NCBI RefSeq assembly: GCF_039522525.1
Contig: NZ_BAAADO010000003.1
Location: 434,001-498,000, forward strand
Direction of reading: 5' to 3'
Origin: Salinibacillus aidingensis
Lineage (GTDB): Bacteria; Bacillota; Bacilli; Bacillales; Alkalibacillaceae
DNA: 64,000 nt
A program made the translations under genes and the position numbers. Shown here piece by piece: positions 1 to 8,473 of this stretch (position 1 is the stretch's first letter; the number at the start of each line of letters is the position of its first letter). The notes beneath the pieces are model-generated. The model did not search any database. It was not told the origin of the DNA and was given only the letters and a program-made list of their open reading frames with translations.

Positions 1-1
1 G

Positions 2-112
2 ATTTTTGTCAGGTCTGTTAATGGAATCAGTCATAATCCTAAGGAATATTCCCTGGACGAGGATATCGAACAAGCAGCCAATGTCCTTTATAAAACGTTA
101 AACCGTCTGTAA
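2..112 (+). CDS. C-terminus of an M20-family amidohydrolase/peptidase (partial, runs off the left edge)
   Basis: Only the last 36 codons are inside the window. They read IFVRSVNGISHNPKEYS and end in a helix with VLYKTL. This matches the C-terminal signature of M20 metallohydrolases of the allantoate/N-carbamoyl-amino-acid amidohydrolase type, where a G(I/R)SH.P.E(Y/F) segment carries a conserved histidine and is followed by D-I-E..A.VL. These enzymes are cytoplasmic, bind two metal ions and cleave C-N bonds. The substrate cannot be told from this fragment. A terminator follows at 152-188. Confidence 0.6.
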   Translation: MFVRSVNGISHNPKEYSLDEDIEQAANVLYKTLNRL

Positions 113-151
113 CAGCCTGAAATGAATCATAAGTATTCAGGTTTTTGCAGC

Positions 152-188
152 AAGAGCTATTCTCCAGGAAGGGGAGTAGCTCTTTTTG
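152..188 (+). terminator. Rho-independent terminator after the M20 gene
   Basis: AAGAGCTA...TAGCTCTT with an inner TCTCC/GGGGA arm and a short aggaa loop, followed by a T run. It lies 40 bp after the M20 stop codon and before the next start. Confidence 0.8.
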
Positions 189-237
189 TTGAATAGGAAA
201 AGTGGTAAATCTTTTACAGAAAATGGAGGGGCGGAAT

Positions 238-633
238 ATGGAGCCACATCTGAAGAATTTTACCGAGATGCATGACCAGTTTCTCCTGGATTGGAACAAA
301 GCTATGCAATCCGGGGATACTTCAGCATTAGAAAGGATGGCTGAAGACTATTATGTAGTTTTTTTTAATAATGGAGCTGCTAAGCCGATGATATTCAATC
401 GGGAAGAGGCGATTCAGGGGATGAAGCAATCCGTTCAGCAGCATTCAGGGGCCAAAAAGAAATTTCATAACAGGGTGATTCGGTTGAAGGAACATGGCCA
501 TGCTGTGGTATTCTATGAACAAACCCTTGAAAAGGAAGGAACGATATTGGCGAGGCTGTTTACGATTGAAAACTGGCAGTTGATCAGTGGTGAATGGCTG
601 CTGGTGCGGGAAACCGAAGAGCCTGTAAGTTAG
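238..633 (+). CDS. NTF2-like (SnoaL/DUF4440-type) protein
   Basis: The product is 131 aa and cytoplasmic. An N-terminal helix pair (FLLDWNKAMQSGD) leads into a cone-shaped beta-sheet pattern ending EWLLVRE, the layout of SnoaL/DUF4440 proteins in the NTF2-like superfamily. These bind small hydrophobic ligands or act as small isomerases, but no catalytic residues can be assigned here. The start is the ATG at 238, with GGAGGGG 6-7 bases upstream. An in-frame GTG at 202 lacks a ribosome site. It is separated from the upstream gene by a terminator and from the next gene by about 100 bp, so it is probably monocistronic. Confidence 0.6.
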   Translation: MEPHLKNFTEMHDQFLLDWNKAMQSGDTSALERMAEDYYVVFFNNGAAKPMIFNREEAIQGMKQSVQQHSGAKKKFHNRVIRLKEHGHAVVFYEQTLEKEGTILARLFTIENWQLISGEWLLVRETEEPVS

Positions 634-732
634 TTTATTCCTTCCTCTATTATCTAAGGGGTTAGCCAATAATTAATAATCCTGAGGCAATAATAGTAAT
701 GGATAGCTATGTGTAATGAGGAGGTTGCAGTC

Positions 733-1431
733 GTGCGAACGTTATTAATTGTGTCACATCCAGACATTATCGAGTCCTACAGTCAGCAGTATTTTCTAAA
801 CGGAATAAAAGATTTCAGCAATATAACGGTTCACCATTTAGAAAATCTTTATCCTGACTGGAATATTGATGTCAGGAAAGAACAGGAGCTTCTAAGAGAA
901 CATGATCGAATTATTTTTCAGTTTCCTTTCTACTGGTACAGCTCCCCGCCCTTATTAAAGCACTGGCAGGATGTTGTTTTAGAAGAAGGGGTGACCCATG
1001 GCCCTCGTGGCGGAATCTTGGAGGGTAAGGAATTTGGATTAGTTTTAATGATTGGCGTATCAGAAAAAGAGTATCGGGCTGGCGGCAATGAGCAATTTAC
1101 CATAAGTGAACTGACAAAACCTTTTCAGGCCATGGCGGGTAAAACTGGAATGCACTATCTTCCTCCGTTTGAAATATACCAATTTGTCTACACGGAGGAT
1201 GACAGGAAAATGGATATTCTGATTCCCTATTGGCAAATGCTTACGATGGAGAATAATGACAGTCTGGCAACTCGTGAAAATTGGCTGATGGACCTTCTGG
1301 AAGACGTAATTAACACCAGTGAAGGCACAGATGAACAGAACATATTGGAGTATGCGAAAAACATTATTGAAGAAAATCAATCAGAAATAGAGGATTTAAA
1401 AATTGTCCTGAATCAGATGTATCATCGTTAA
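733..1431 (+). CDS. NAD(P)H dehydrogenase (quinone)/flavodoxin-fold oxidoreductase
   Basis: The 232-aa protein begins RTLLIVSHPD, the phosphate-binding strand-loop of KefF/MdaB/NQO1-type FMN or FAD flavodoxin-fold reductases. The family motif F.FP.YWYS.P.LLKHW.D appears as FQFPFYWYSSPPLLKHWQD, followed by a G.EFGLVLMIG strand. The family reduces quinones and related electrophiles using NAD(P)H. The C-terminal 60 residues are acidic and helical, longer than in many relatives. The start is a GTG at 733, because GAGGAGG lies at 718-724, inside the longer reading frame from 709. Next comes a 60-aa protein 15 bp downstream and then a GNAT enzyme, likely one operon. Confidence 0.8.
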   Translation: MRTLLIVSHPDIIESYSQQYFLNGIKDFSNITVHHLENLYPDWNIDVRKEQELLREHDRIIFQFPFYWYSSPPLLKHWQDVVLEEGVTHGPRGGILEGKEFGLVLMIGVSEKEYRAGGNEQFTISELTKPFQAMAGKTGMHYLPPFEIYQFVYTEDDRKMDILIPYWQMLTMENNDSLATRENWLMDLLEDVINTSEGTDEQNILEYAKNIIEENQSEIEDLKIVLNQMYHR

Positions 1432-1446
1432 GAGAGGTGGATAAAC

Positions 1447-1629
1447 ATGGAACAAAACGCATGGATTCATGAACAATTACAGCACTTATTTACGAACACC
1501 GATGACTATAATCGGCGTACACTGATCAAAGCGGCCCAGGACTTGATCAGAGAACAGGAAAAACGTATTTACCAGATGGAAGGAGAAATCGAAGGAACCA
1601 TCTGGAGCCCGAAAAGATGGGGAGAGTAA
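1447..1629 (+). CDS. Small conserved-looking hypothetical protein (60 aa)
   Basis: The 60-aa protein has AGAGAGGTGG at the correct distance before its ATG and sits 15 bp after the flavodoxin-fold reductase. It looks mostly helical and charged (HEQLQHLF, LIKAAQDLIREQEKRIYQMEGE) with a C-terminal WSPKRWGE. No signal peptide or membrane segment is visible, and I do not recognise the family. Its spacing, between a reductase and an acetyltransferase that starts 27 bp after its stop, supports translation as part of a three-gene operon. Confidence 0.6.
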   Translation: MEQNAWIHEQLQHLFTNTDDYNRRTLIKAAQDLIREQEKRIYQMEGEIEGTIWSPKRWGE

Positions 1630-1656
1630 ATGTGGAGTGGGATATGGAGGGATAGG

Positions 1657-2181
1657 ATGAAAGATTTGATACAAATAGATGGGGAAGAAAAAACAATGCA
1701 TACGTTAGCGAATCTTTACCAAAAGGTTTGGGGACTAAAGGATCATCAATCTATTTATAAAAACTTTTTAAAGCACACAACCTATGAGGGGTATAAAGGG
1801 TTAGCTGCTGAAAATAGAGAAGGCGAAATAATCGGTTTTGCCTATGGGTACACATCTCTGCCAGGGCAATATTATAACAGTTTACTAATCAGGGAGTTCC
1901 GTTCAGAAGAGAAAGAAAAATGGTTTTGTAACTGCTTTGAATTTGTTGAGCTGTTGGTTGATCCATTGTATCGAAAACAAGGCTATGGCAGGATGTTGGC
2001 AAGTCATTTGTTGGAGGGAATCAACCATAAAACAGCTATACTTACCACTCAGGCAAATAACCATGCTGCACAGCATTTATATAGACAGCTGGGCTGGCAG
2101 GTCATAAAAGAACCCTTTTTTCCGAATGAGCCGAGTGAACCATTTGTGATTATGGGGAAGGAACGAACAGAACACTCCTGA
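1657..2181 (+). CDS. GNAT-family N-acetyltransferase
   Basis: The 174-aa product carries GNAT motif A, ELLVDPLYRKQGYGRMLASHLL, in which R/Q-x-x-G-x-G/A forms the acetyl-CoA pyrophosphate loop (KQGYGR). It also has motif B, AQHLYRQLGWQV, with the usual Tyr and Gly-Trp. GNAT enzymes move an acetyl group from acetyl-CoA to an amine, but the substrate is unknown here. The start chosen is the ATG at 1657, just after GGAGGG. The ATG at 1630 sits directly on the previous stop codon without a ribosome site. It is probably the last gene of the operon that begins at 733. Confidence 0.8.
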   Translation: MKDLIQIDGEEKTMHTLANLYQKVWGLKDHQSIYKNFLKHTTYEGYKGLAAENREGEIIGFAYGYTSLPGQYYNSLLIREFRSEEKEKWFCNCFEFVELLVDPLYRKQGYGRMLASHLLEGINHKTAILTTQANNHAAQHLYRQLGWQVIKEPFFPNEPSEPFVIMGKERTEHS

Positions 2182-2221
2182 TTAGTAAAACGTTGAGGTT
2201 GGGGAATGAGATCACATTGCT

Positions 2222-2788
2222 TTACTCGAGATAAGACACACCATAATTCGCAAAATGATTAATCATCACAGCCATTTCTTCAGGGGACTTTCCCATGTTC
2301 CCCTCAATCCAATCCTTGATGACATTAATAGCCCCGCTGACAACAAAGGTACTGAAATAACGGGATTGTTGCTCGTCTAACTGATTGGCCGATCCCCAGT
2401 TTTTTATCATGAAGCTTTGGGCGATTTCCATCAGACGCTCCTCAAAAGTAGGGTCCCCGTTTTTACTTAGAAGGGTTTGAAACATAAATTGGTTTCTTGT
2501 GATATATTCCAGCAGTTTTTGTGTCATCTGCAGGGACTCCTCGTCAATGGTAAAGCTGTAGCTGTTTAAGTATTCACTTAAATCCTCAATGATTTCCTCT
2601 TCTATTTTTTCCATTAAATCATAATGATCGGAATAGTGAGTGTAGAATGTCGAACGATTAATATCTGCTATTTCGCAGATTTCTTTTACAGTAATGGAAG
2701 CTATCGGTTTTTCAGCCAGTAATGAAATAAAGCTTTCCTTTAATACTTTACGTGTATATTTTTTTCGACGGTCCAATTTTTCACTCAT
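2222..2788 (-). CDS. TetR/AcrR-family transcriptional repressor, probable regulator of the adjacent MMPL exporter
   Basis: This is a 188-aa TetR-type protein. The N-terminal helix-turn-helix reads ITVKEICEIADINRSTFYTHYSDHYDLM, a close match to the TetR_N pattern. The C-terminal ligand domain is helical and resembles the TetR_C_8-type domains seen in Firmicutes regulators. The start is the ATG at 2788, preceded by AAAGGGG; a longer frame from 2830 has no ribosome site and overlaps an inverted repeat. It is divergent from the MMPL operon. The 170-bp gap holds two related inverted repeats, so autoregulation plus control of the exporter is the simplest reading. The ligand is unknown. Confidence 0.85.
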   Translation of the reverse strand: MSEKLDRRKKYTRKVLKESFISLLAEKPIASITVKEICEIADINRSTFYTHYSDHYDLMEKIEEEIIEDLSEYLNSYSFTIDEESLQMTQKLLEYITRNQFMFQTLLSKNGDPTFEERLMEIAQSFMIKNWGSANQLDEQQSRYFSTFVVSGAINVIKDWIEGNMGKSPEEMAVMINHFANYGVSYLE

Positions 2789-2824
2789 CGTTTTAGCCCC
2801 TTTTGAATCATTTTTCGTGAAATA

Positions 2825-2847
2825 CAACACAAATGAAAAATGTGTTG
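2825..2847. promoter_or_regulatory. Candidate TetR operator 1
   Basis: Perfect 7-bp inverted repeat CAACACA-n9-TGTGTTG, 37 bp upstream of the TetR start. It shares the TGTGTTG half-site with the repeat at 2872-2895. Confidence 0.55.
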
Positions 2848-2871
2848 AATAGCTGACGGAATTTATAAAAC

Positions 2872-2907
2872 TGTTTGTTGATTATCCAACACACTGTCTA
2901 TTATAAT
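2872..2907 (+). promoter_or_regulatory. Promoter of the MMPL operon overlapped by candidate TetR operator 2
   Basis: The -35 TTGATT (2878-2883), an 18-bp spacer and the -10 TATAAT (2902-2907) form a sigma-A promoter. An inverted repeat, TGTTTGTTG-n5-CAACACACT, with half-sites like operator 1, covers the -35 box and half the spacer. A repressor bound there would block polymerase. Confidence 0.6.
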
Positions 2908-2957
2908 ATTAAAATGGATAAAGGGGATATTGCAAGAGAGGATGAGGCCTTATTGAT

Positions 2958-5006
2958 TTGTCAGCAAGAATAATTAAACATAAAAAACCTATTGTCATCG
3001 TGTTTATTTTCGTTGCGCTCATTAGTACAATTGCACAGTTCACTGTATCTGTGAATTACAATATGGTTGATTATTTGCCGGATGATACGCCTTCTATGGA
3101 GTCCATGGATGTTATGGAAGAAGAATTTGATGATCCGATTGCAAACGCCAGAGTGATGGTCCGTGATGTTTCCTTAACAGAAGCCCTGGACTATAAAGAA
3201 AAACTGGAAGCCATTGATGGTGTATCAAATGTCAGCTGGCTGGATGATGCCATAGATGTAAAAACACCAATTGAAATGGCCGATCCGGATACAGTTGAAT
3301 CTTATTATAAAAATAAAAATGCGCTATTTTCGATTCACGTCCGTGAAGGGGATGAAGTCGCCGTTACGGATGAAATATACCAATTGATTGGTGAAGAAAA
3401 TGCCATTACAGGAGAAGCGGTTGATACCGCAACATCACAGAAAATGGCTGGTCAGGAGTCACTAAATGCAGCCTTAATCTTAGTTCCGATTATCATCATT
3501 ATTTTAATTGTATCCACAAACTCCTGGATGGAACCGTTATTCTTCTTAACAGCGATCGGAATTTCTGTGTTAATCAACTTAGGCACAAATATTTTTATTG
3601 GGGAAATTTCATTTGTTACCCAGTCTGTAGCACCTATTCTGCAGCTGGCTGTATCCCTGGACTATGCCATTTTCTTACTGCATAGTTTTTCCGATTATCG
3701 AAAACAGGTGTCCAATCCAAATGAGGCAATGCAACTAGCTGTTAAACAATCATTTCCGGCCATTGCAGCCAGTGCATCCACAACATTCTTTGGATTTATT
3801 GCCCTGACTTTTATGGATTTCGGAATTGGTGCAGACTTAGGGCTTAACCTGGTAAAAGGAATCGCACTAAGTTTTATCAGTGTCATCCTGTTTCTGCCTG
3901 CATTTACTCTGATGTTTTATAAGTGGATTGACCGTACCCAGCATAAGCCTATTGTTCCGGAATTAAAAAACATTGGGAAATGGGTTATGAAATTCAGAAT
4001 TCCGAGTTTCATTTTATTGTTACTCTTGATTGTCCCTGCATTTTTAGCTCAGGGCCAAACCAACTTTATTTATGGTACAGGGGAGCAGCCTGAAAACACA
4101 CGTGCTGGTGCAGACGCGGCAGCTATTCAGGAAGAGTTTGGGAAAAACACACAAATGGTTGTTCTTGTTCCAAGAGGAGATATGGCAAAGGAAGAAGAAC
4201 TCGTTCAGCATTTAGAGGGCCTTCCGAATGTGTCAAGTGTCGTTTCCTATGTGAATACGGTCAGCTCGGCCATTCCACCGCAATATCTGGAGGAGTCAAC
4301 AACAGAGCAATTTTACTCGGATCACTATGCTCGAATCATTCTGAACACTGAAACGGATTCTGAAGGGGACGAAGCCTTTACATTAGTAGAGGAGGTTCGG
4401 AATACGACAGAATCCTACTACGATGAGGTCCATTTACTTGGAGAGAGTGTGACCCTGTATGATATGAAGAATACGGTTGAACAGGATAATACCGTAGTAA
4501 ATTTGTTGACCGTTATTACGATAGCCGTTGTTTTACTCGTCACATTCAAATCGATTTCCATTCCAGTCGTCCTGTTGTTAACTATACAATCAGCTGTCTG
4601 GTTAAACCTGTCTGTTCCTTACTTTATGGATACACCACTGGTTTATGTGGGATATTTGATTGTCAGTACGGTACAGCTGGCGGCGACGGTTGACTATGGA
4701 ATCCTGTTTACAGAGAATTATGTGAAAAACCGTCGGGAAATGCCGGCCATGAAGGCTATTAAGAAGACCATTGATGGAAAGATTTTTGCGATCTTTATTT
4801 CCGCATCCATTCTTTCCAGTGTCGGGTTTATATTATCCTTCACATCAACAAATCCAATTGTGTCATCGATCGGATTACTGCTAGGCAGAGGTGCGCTCCT
4901 TGCGTTTCTTATGGTCGTGTTCGTTCTGCCGGCTATGCTGGTGCTGTTCGATCGGGTCATTAGAAAAACAACATTCAGAGCAAATTTTGATAAGGGAGAG
5001 GAATGA
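2958..5006 (+). CDS. MMPL/RND-family transporter
   Basis: The 682-aa membrane protein has the duplicated RND plan: one N-terminal transmembrane helix, an extracytoplasmic domain, a cluster of five helices (about residues 170-320), then a second copy of the same arrangement. Each helix bundle has the charged TM4 signature of MMPL pumps, VSLDYAIFLLHSFSDYR and ATVDYGILFTENY, where the Asp-Tyr pair takes part in proton relay. The family exports lipids and amphiphilic drugs. The start is a TTG at 2958 after GAGGATGAGG. The stop overlaps the next gene by 4 bp (ATGA), so the two are translationally coupled. The divergent TetR gene probably controls it. The substrate is unknown. Confidence 0.88.
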   Translation: MSARIIKHKKPIVIVFIFVALISTIAQFTVSVNYNMVDYLPDDTPSMESMDVMEEEFDDPIANARVMVRDVSLTEALDYKEKLEAIDGVSNVSWLDDAIDVKTPIEMADPDTVESYYKNKNALFSIHVREGDEVAVTDEIYQLIGEENAITGEAVDTATSQKMAGQESLNAALILVPIIIIILIVSTNSWMEPLFFLTAIGISVLINLGTNIFIGEISFVTQSVAPILQLAVSLDYAIFLLHSFSDYRKQVSNPNEAMQLAVKQSFPAIAASASTTFFGFIALTFMDFGIGADLGLNLVKGIALSFISVILFLPAFTLMFYKWIDRTQHKPIVPELKNIGKWVMKFRIPSFILLLLLIVPAFLAQGQTNFIYGTGEQPENTRAGADAAAIQEEFGKNTQMVVLVPRGDMAKEEELVQHLEGLPNVSSVVSYVNTVSSAIPPQYLEESTTEQFYSDHYARIILNTETDSEGDEAFTLVEEVRNTTESYYDEVHLLGESVTLYDMKNTVEQDNTVVNLLTVITIAVVLLVTFKSISIPVVLLLTIQSAVWLNLSVPYFMDTPLVYVGYLIVSTVQLAATVDYGILFTENYVKNRREMPAMKAIKKTIDGKIFAIFISASILSSVGFILSFTSTNPIVSSIGLLLGRGALLAFLMVVFVLPAMLVLFDRVIRKTTFRANFDKGEE

Positions 5007-6805
5007 TGATGAAATTAAAACGGTTTACGGCCATATCTATGGCGTTTCTCCTGATTTTACCGACAACACTTGCTTCAGCAACATCAGGCGATTCTTCTTC
5101 AGATAATAACAGGGAAGCAAAAGCTGGCACCTATTCTGAGAAAAGTGAGGTTGTCTATGCTAATTTAAGTGCGAATGGTGAACAGGAAGAAATATATGTG
5201 GTCAACAACTTTTCCGTTGATCAGCATGGAAATTTGACAGATCATGGTCCATATACAAGTGTGGAAAATTTAACGAATTTAAAAGAGATTCATCTGGACG
5301 GTAACAAGGTTGAGTTTGAAGCAACAGAAGATCAGTTTTATTACCAGGGAAATTTAAATGAAAAGCCTCTGCCATGGGATATCAATATTTCCTATAAATT
5401 AGACGGAAAAAAGGTTAACCCTGAAGACATTTTAGGTGAGGATGGAAAACTTGCCATTCATATTGAAACAAAGAAAAATGAGAAGGCCGACTCTGTCTTT
5501 TTCGAAAACTATATGCTGCAAATTTCGCTTCCATTAGACTCGGAAATCTATCAGAATATCAAAACAGAAAACGGCATGATTGCGAATGCCGGGAAAAACA
5601 AGCAAGTGACTTTCACAGTAATGCCGGGTAAGGAAGAAAGCTTTGTGGTGAAAGCTGATGTTACTGATTTAGAAATGGCCGGCATCGAAATAACGGGGAT
5701 GCCATCCTCAATGTCCATTGAAGAACCCGATTCAGGTGAAATGACAGAGGATATGAAATCACTATCTGATGCCACAGCTGAAATTAATGATGGTGTTGCC
5801 GATCTGAATGATGGAATTTCAGAATTAAATGAAGGTGCTGCCAGTCTGCAGGATGGTTCGGCTGAGTATAAAAAAGGCATTAAAGAGCTGGATAGTGGCT
5901 CGTCTGATATGATTAAAGGATCAGAAGAGATTAAAAATGCTCTGAATCAGATGAGTAAGTCATTAGAGAGCGGTTCTGGTGAGGATAATTCCGCCAACTT
6001 AAATGAATTAAAGTCCGGACTTCAGCAAATTGCTGGAGGATTGGAAGAAACCGAAACCGGATTGTCACAGACGAATCAGCTGCTGGGCCAATTAATTGGA
6101 AATATTCCAGACTATGATATTAGTAAAGCAGAGATTGCTGAGTTGAATAGAAGTAATGCAGATTCTCAAGTTATTAATCAACTGGTCGAAACTTATAAGG
6201 CAGCTCAAACGGTTCGAACCATGTACTTTGAGGGTAATGGGGAGAAGCAGCCAGCTATAGGTCCGTCTATAGAAAAAACGGTTAAATCATTACAAAAGCT
6301 AAAAGATGAAATAGATGGTATCGTGAAGAGCCTGGAAAATTCAGATATGAATAAATCCATGCAAGAATTGCAGCAAGGATTAAGTCAACTATCATCAAAT
6401 TATAAAGAGTTCCATTCCGGTCTGATTGAATACACAGGTGGTGTGTCCGAATTATCTACTTCATATGGTGAATTGCACGGGGGCATCACAGATTTAACAG
6501 ATGGAACCAGTGAATTGGAAAATGGCGTGAGTGAGCTTCATGAAGGAACATCTGAACTCGCTGAATCAACACGTGATTTGCCTGACGAAATGCAAAACGA
6601 AATTGACAGCATGATGAATGAATACGATAAATCAGATTTTGATCCTGTATCCTTTGTTTCACCTAAGAATGAAAAAGTAAGCAACGTTCAGTTTGTTATC
6701 AAAACAGAAAGTATTAAAAAAGATGACGATGAACAGGAAAACGAACAAGAGGAACAGGAAGAAGAAAAGGGATTCTGGGATCGCCTGTTAGATTTATTCA
6801 GATAA
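5003..6805 (+). CDS. Secreted X-X-X-Leu-X-X-Gly heptad-repeat protein (YhgE/EsaA-like coil) paired with the MMPL pump
   Basis: The 600-aa protein has a clear signal peptide (FTAISMAFLLILPTTLASA). A beta-rich region follows to about residue 240, then a long array of xxxLxxG heptads (DGVADLNDGISELNEGAASLQDG, and again near residues 490-530). A very acidic Glu/Gln tail ends in GFWDRLLDLFR. Heptads of this type occur in YhgE/Pip and EsaA proteins and inside some large MMPL transporters, where they form long extracellular coils. There is no C-terminal membrane domain, unlike YhgE. Start codons ATG ATG ATG begin inside the MMPL stop, so the two proteins are probably made together and may act as one export machine. 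A strong terminator follows. Confidence 0.75.
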   Translation: MMMKLKRFTAISMAFLLILPTTLASATSGDSSSDNNREAKAGTYSEKSEVVYANLSANGEQEEIYVVNNFSVDQHGNLTDHGPYTSVENLTNLKEIHLDGNKVEFEATEDQFYYQGNLNEKPLPWDINISYKLDGKKVNPEDILGEDGKLAIHIETKKNEKADSVFFENYMLQISLPLDSEIYQNIKTENGMIANAGKNKQVTFTVMPGKEESFVVKADVTDLEMAGIEITGMPSSMSIEEPDSGEMTEDMKSLSDATAEINDGVADLNDGISELNEGAASLQDGSAEYKKGIKELDSGSSDMIKGSEEIKNALNQMSKSLESGSGEDNSANLNELKSGLQQIAGGLEETETGLSQTNQLLGQLIGNIPDYDISKAEIAELNRSNADSQVINQLVETYKAAQTVRTMYFEGNGEKQPAIGPSIEKTVKSLQKLKDEIDGIVKSLENSDMNKSMQELQQGLSQLSSNYKEFHSGLIEYTGGVSELSTSYGELHGGITDLTDGTSELENGVSELHEGTSELAESTRDLPDEMQNEIDSMMNEYDKSDFDPVSFVSPKNEKVSNVQFVIKTESIKKDDDEQENEQEEQEEEKGFWDRLLDLFR

Positions 6806-6808
6806 GAA

Positions 6809-6846
6809 AAAAGCCCCTGTATTTTAATAGGAATACAGGGGCTTTT
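6809..6846 (+). terminator. Rho-independent terminator of the MMPL operon
   Basis: AAGCCCCTGTATT/AATACAGGGGCTT, a 13-bp stem with T run, begins 5 bp after the stop of the heptad-repeat gene. Confidence 0.9.
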
Positions 6847-6893
6847 GTATCTAGTATTTATCATTCGACAAAATTCGGGTCGTGACAGGCACC

Positions 6894-6922
6894 TTGACTT
6901 TTTTTATTTTTCCTGCAATAAT
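6894..6922 (+). promoter_or_regulatory. Promoter of the codBA leader
   Basis: TTGACT (6894-6899), a 17-bp spacer and AATAAT (6917-6922) form a sigma-A promoter. It would start transcription about 15-20 bases before the PyrR-type RNA element. Confidence 0.6.
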
Positions 6923-6943
6923 AGTGAAAATTACATATTGGTA

Positions 6944-7115
6944 CCTTTAAGAGCAGTCCAGTGAGGCTGACAAGGGCGTCGGATAATTGGAATAGTGGGT
7001 GAAGTCTATTCTTTCGCAGGCATAAGTATGCGTTTATGTTTACCTGTGCATACCTGTGCATACCTGTACCCATCGGAAAAGCTCCTTGTCAGATAATGGC
7101 AGGGAGCTTTTTTTA
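6944..7115 (+). promoter_or_regulatory. PyrR-type transcription attenuator in the leader of codBA
   Basis: Positions 6944-6975 read CCTTTAAGAGCAGTCCAGTG then AGGCTGACAAGG. This is the PyrR-binding anti-antiterminator known from Bacillus pyr leaders (conserved core AGTCCaGnGAGGcT closed by CCTT/AAGG). At 7081-7107 lies an 11-bp terminator stem, GCTCCTTGTCA/TGGCAGGGAGC with two G-U pairs, then seven T. CTGACAAGG (6967-6975) is exactly complementary to CCTTGTCAG (7084-7092), giving the mutually exclusive antiterminator. Established mechanism: PyrR with UMP stabilises the first hairpin and termination follows; low UMP allows readthrough. Short direct repeats TACCTGTGCA lie in the linker (7041-7070). 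The regulation of codBA by PyrR is inferred from this architecture. Confidence 0.85.
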
Positions 7116-7198
7116 TGGCCATTATTAAAAAGGATTTATATTCTAGTTGTCCGATTACATGGTACCAATTCTACTAAATCATTTAGGAGGAATTGGTT

Positions 7199-8473
7199 AT
7201 GAAACAAACAGATCATGAATTTTCATTACAGGCAGTGCCTGGCAATCAGCGTAATGGATTTTGGAAGATGTTTGTCGTGATGCTGGGATTTACATTTTTC
7301 TCCGCCAGCATGCTGTCAGGTGGTGAACTTGGAGCAGGACTCACAATGGAGCAGTTTATTTGGATTGTTTTAGCCGGAAATTTAATTCTGGGACTTTATA
7401 CAGGTGCACTCGCCTATATTGCGGCGAAAACTGGTTTATCCACCCATTTATTGGCCCGCTATGCTTTTGGTGAAAAAGGGTCTTATCTAGCGTCTTTTCT
7501 GCTAGGTGGAACACAGGTTGGCTGGTTTGGGGTAGGGCTTGCGATGTTTGCCGTTCCTGTACAAAGAGTAACAGGTCTTGAAATGTGGCCGATTATAATC
7601 ATGGCCGGTTTGGTTATGACAGCATCTGCTTATTATGGAATGAAGGCTCTGGCCATTTTAAGTTTTGCAGCGGTTCCGGCCATTACCATTTTGGGAAGTC
7701 TCTCTGTGTTTAAAGCCGTAGATACAGTGGGAGGAGTCGCCGGCCTGATGCAATATGAACCGGCTGAGACGATTAGTCTGGCGGCTGCCCTTACGATTTG
7801 TGTGGGCTCCTTCGCAAGCGGAGGAACTTTAACCCCTGATTTTGCCCGTTTTGCAAAAACACGACGTTCTGCGGTTATTACCACTTTAATTGCATTTTTT
7901 ATCGGAAACACGCTGATGTTTACCTTTGGAGCCATCGGGGCAATGGCAACCGGGTTTTCGGATATTTCTGAAGTCATGTTCACACAGGGACTTATCGTTG
8001 CGGCCATCATTGTATTGGGATTAAACATCTGGACGACAAATGATAACTCATTATATGCCTCAGGGCTGGGCTTTTCAAACATTACAAAAATCAAAAAAAG
8101 CAAGGTAGTTATCTTTAATGGCATCACAGGTACGATATTTGCTCTTTGGCTATATAACAATTTTGTGGGATGGTTAACGTTGCTCGGGGGAGCATTACCG
8201 CCGATTGGAGCTATACTCCTTGCTGACTTTTTTCTCTTAAACAAAGGAAAGTATGACTCATTCGAAAAGATGACTTTTAAAACCGTCAATTGGCCAGCCA
8301 TTATTGCCTGGGGATCAGGTTTTGCTGCAGCACAATTATTGCCGGGAATTCCCCCTCTGAATGGAATGATCGGATCCGTCATCATTTATGCTGGATTATC
8401 TATTTTAATAGAGAAGGTAAACCAAACAGCTTCATCAAATGTAAAAAAAGGTGGCCTGAAATATGATTATTAA
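7199..8473 (+). CDS. codB: Cytosine permease (NCS1 family, CodB-like)
   Basis: The 424-aa polytopic membrane protein starts with the NCS1 pattern: a short N-terminus (VPGNQRNGFWKMFVVMLGFTFFSASM) followed by about 12 transmembrane helices. GGELGAGLT near residue 40 and GSFASGGTLTPDFARFAK near residue 205 match CodB/NCS1 transporters. It should import cytosine with a cation. The start is the ATG at 7199 with AGGAGG 8 bases upstream. It overlaps the cytosine deaminase gene by 11 bp, which supports the substrate. Expression is probably tied to pyrimidine status through the upstream PyrR-type attenuator. Confidence 0.88.
   Translation: MKQTDHEFSLQAVPGNQRNGFWKMFVVMLGFTFFSASMLSGGELGAGLTMEQFIWIVLAGNLILGLYTGALAYIAAKTGLSTHLLARYAFGEKGSYLASFLLGGTQVGWFGVGLAMFAVPVQRVTGLEMWPIIIMAGLVMTASAYYGMKALAILSFAAVPAITILGSLSVFKAVDTVGGVAGLMQYEPAETISLAAALTICVGSFASGGTLTPDFARFAKTRRSAVITTLIAFFIGNTLMFTFGAIGAMATGFSDISEVMFTQGLIVAAIIVLGLNIWTTNDNSLYASGLGFSNITKIKKSKVVIFNGITGTIFALWLYNNFVGWLTLLGGALPPIGAILLADFFLLNKGKYDSFEKMTFKTVNWPAIIAWGSGFAAAQLLPGIPPLNGMIGSVIIYAGLSILIEKVNQTASSNVKKGGLKYDY

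Noticed and set aside
6861..7073. Minus-strand 70-codon open frame upstream of codB
   Set aside because: It runs antisense through the PyrR-type leader, has no good ribosome site, and the RNA structure explains the sequence.
7633..8385. Minus-strand 250-codon open frame
   Set aside because: It is the antisense shadow of codB; the plus-strand protein has clear family motifs and this one has none.
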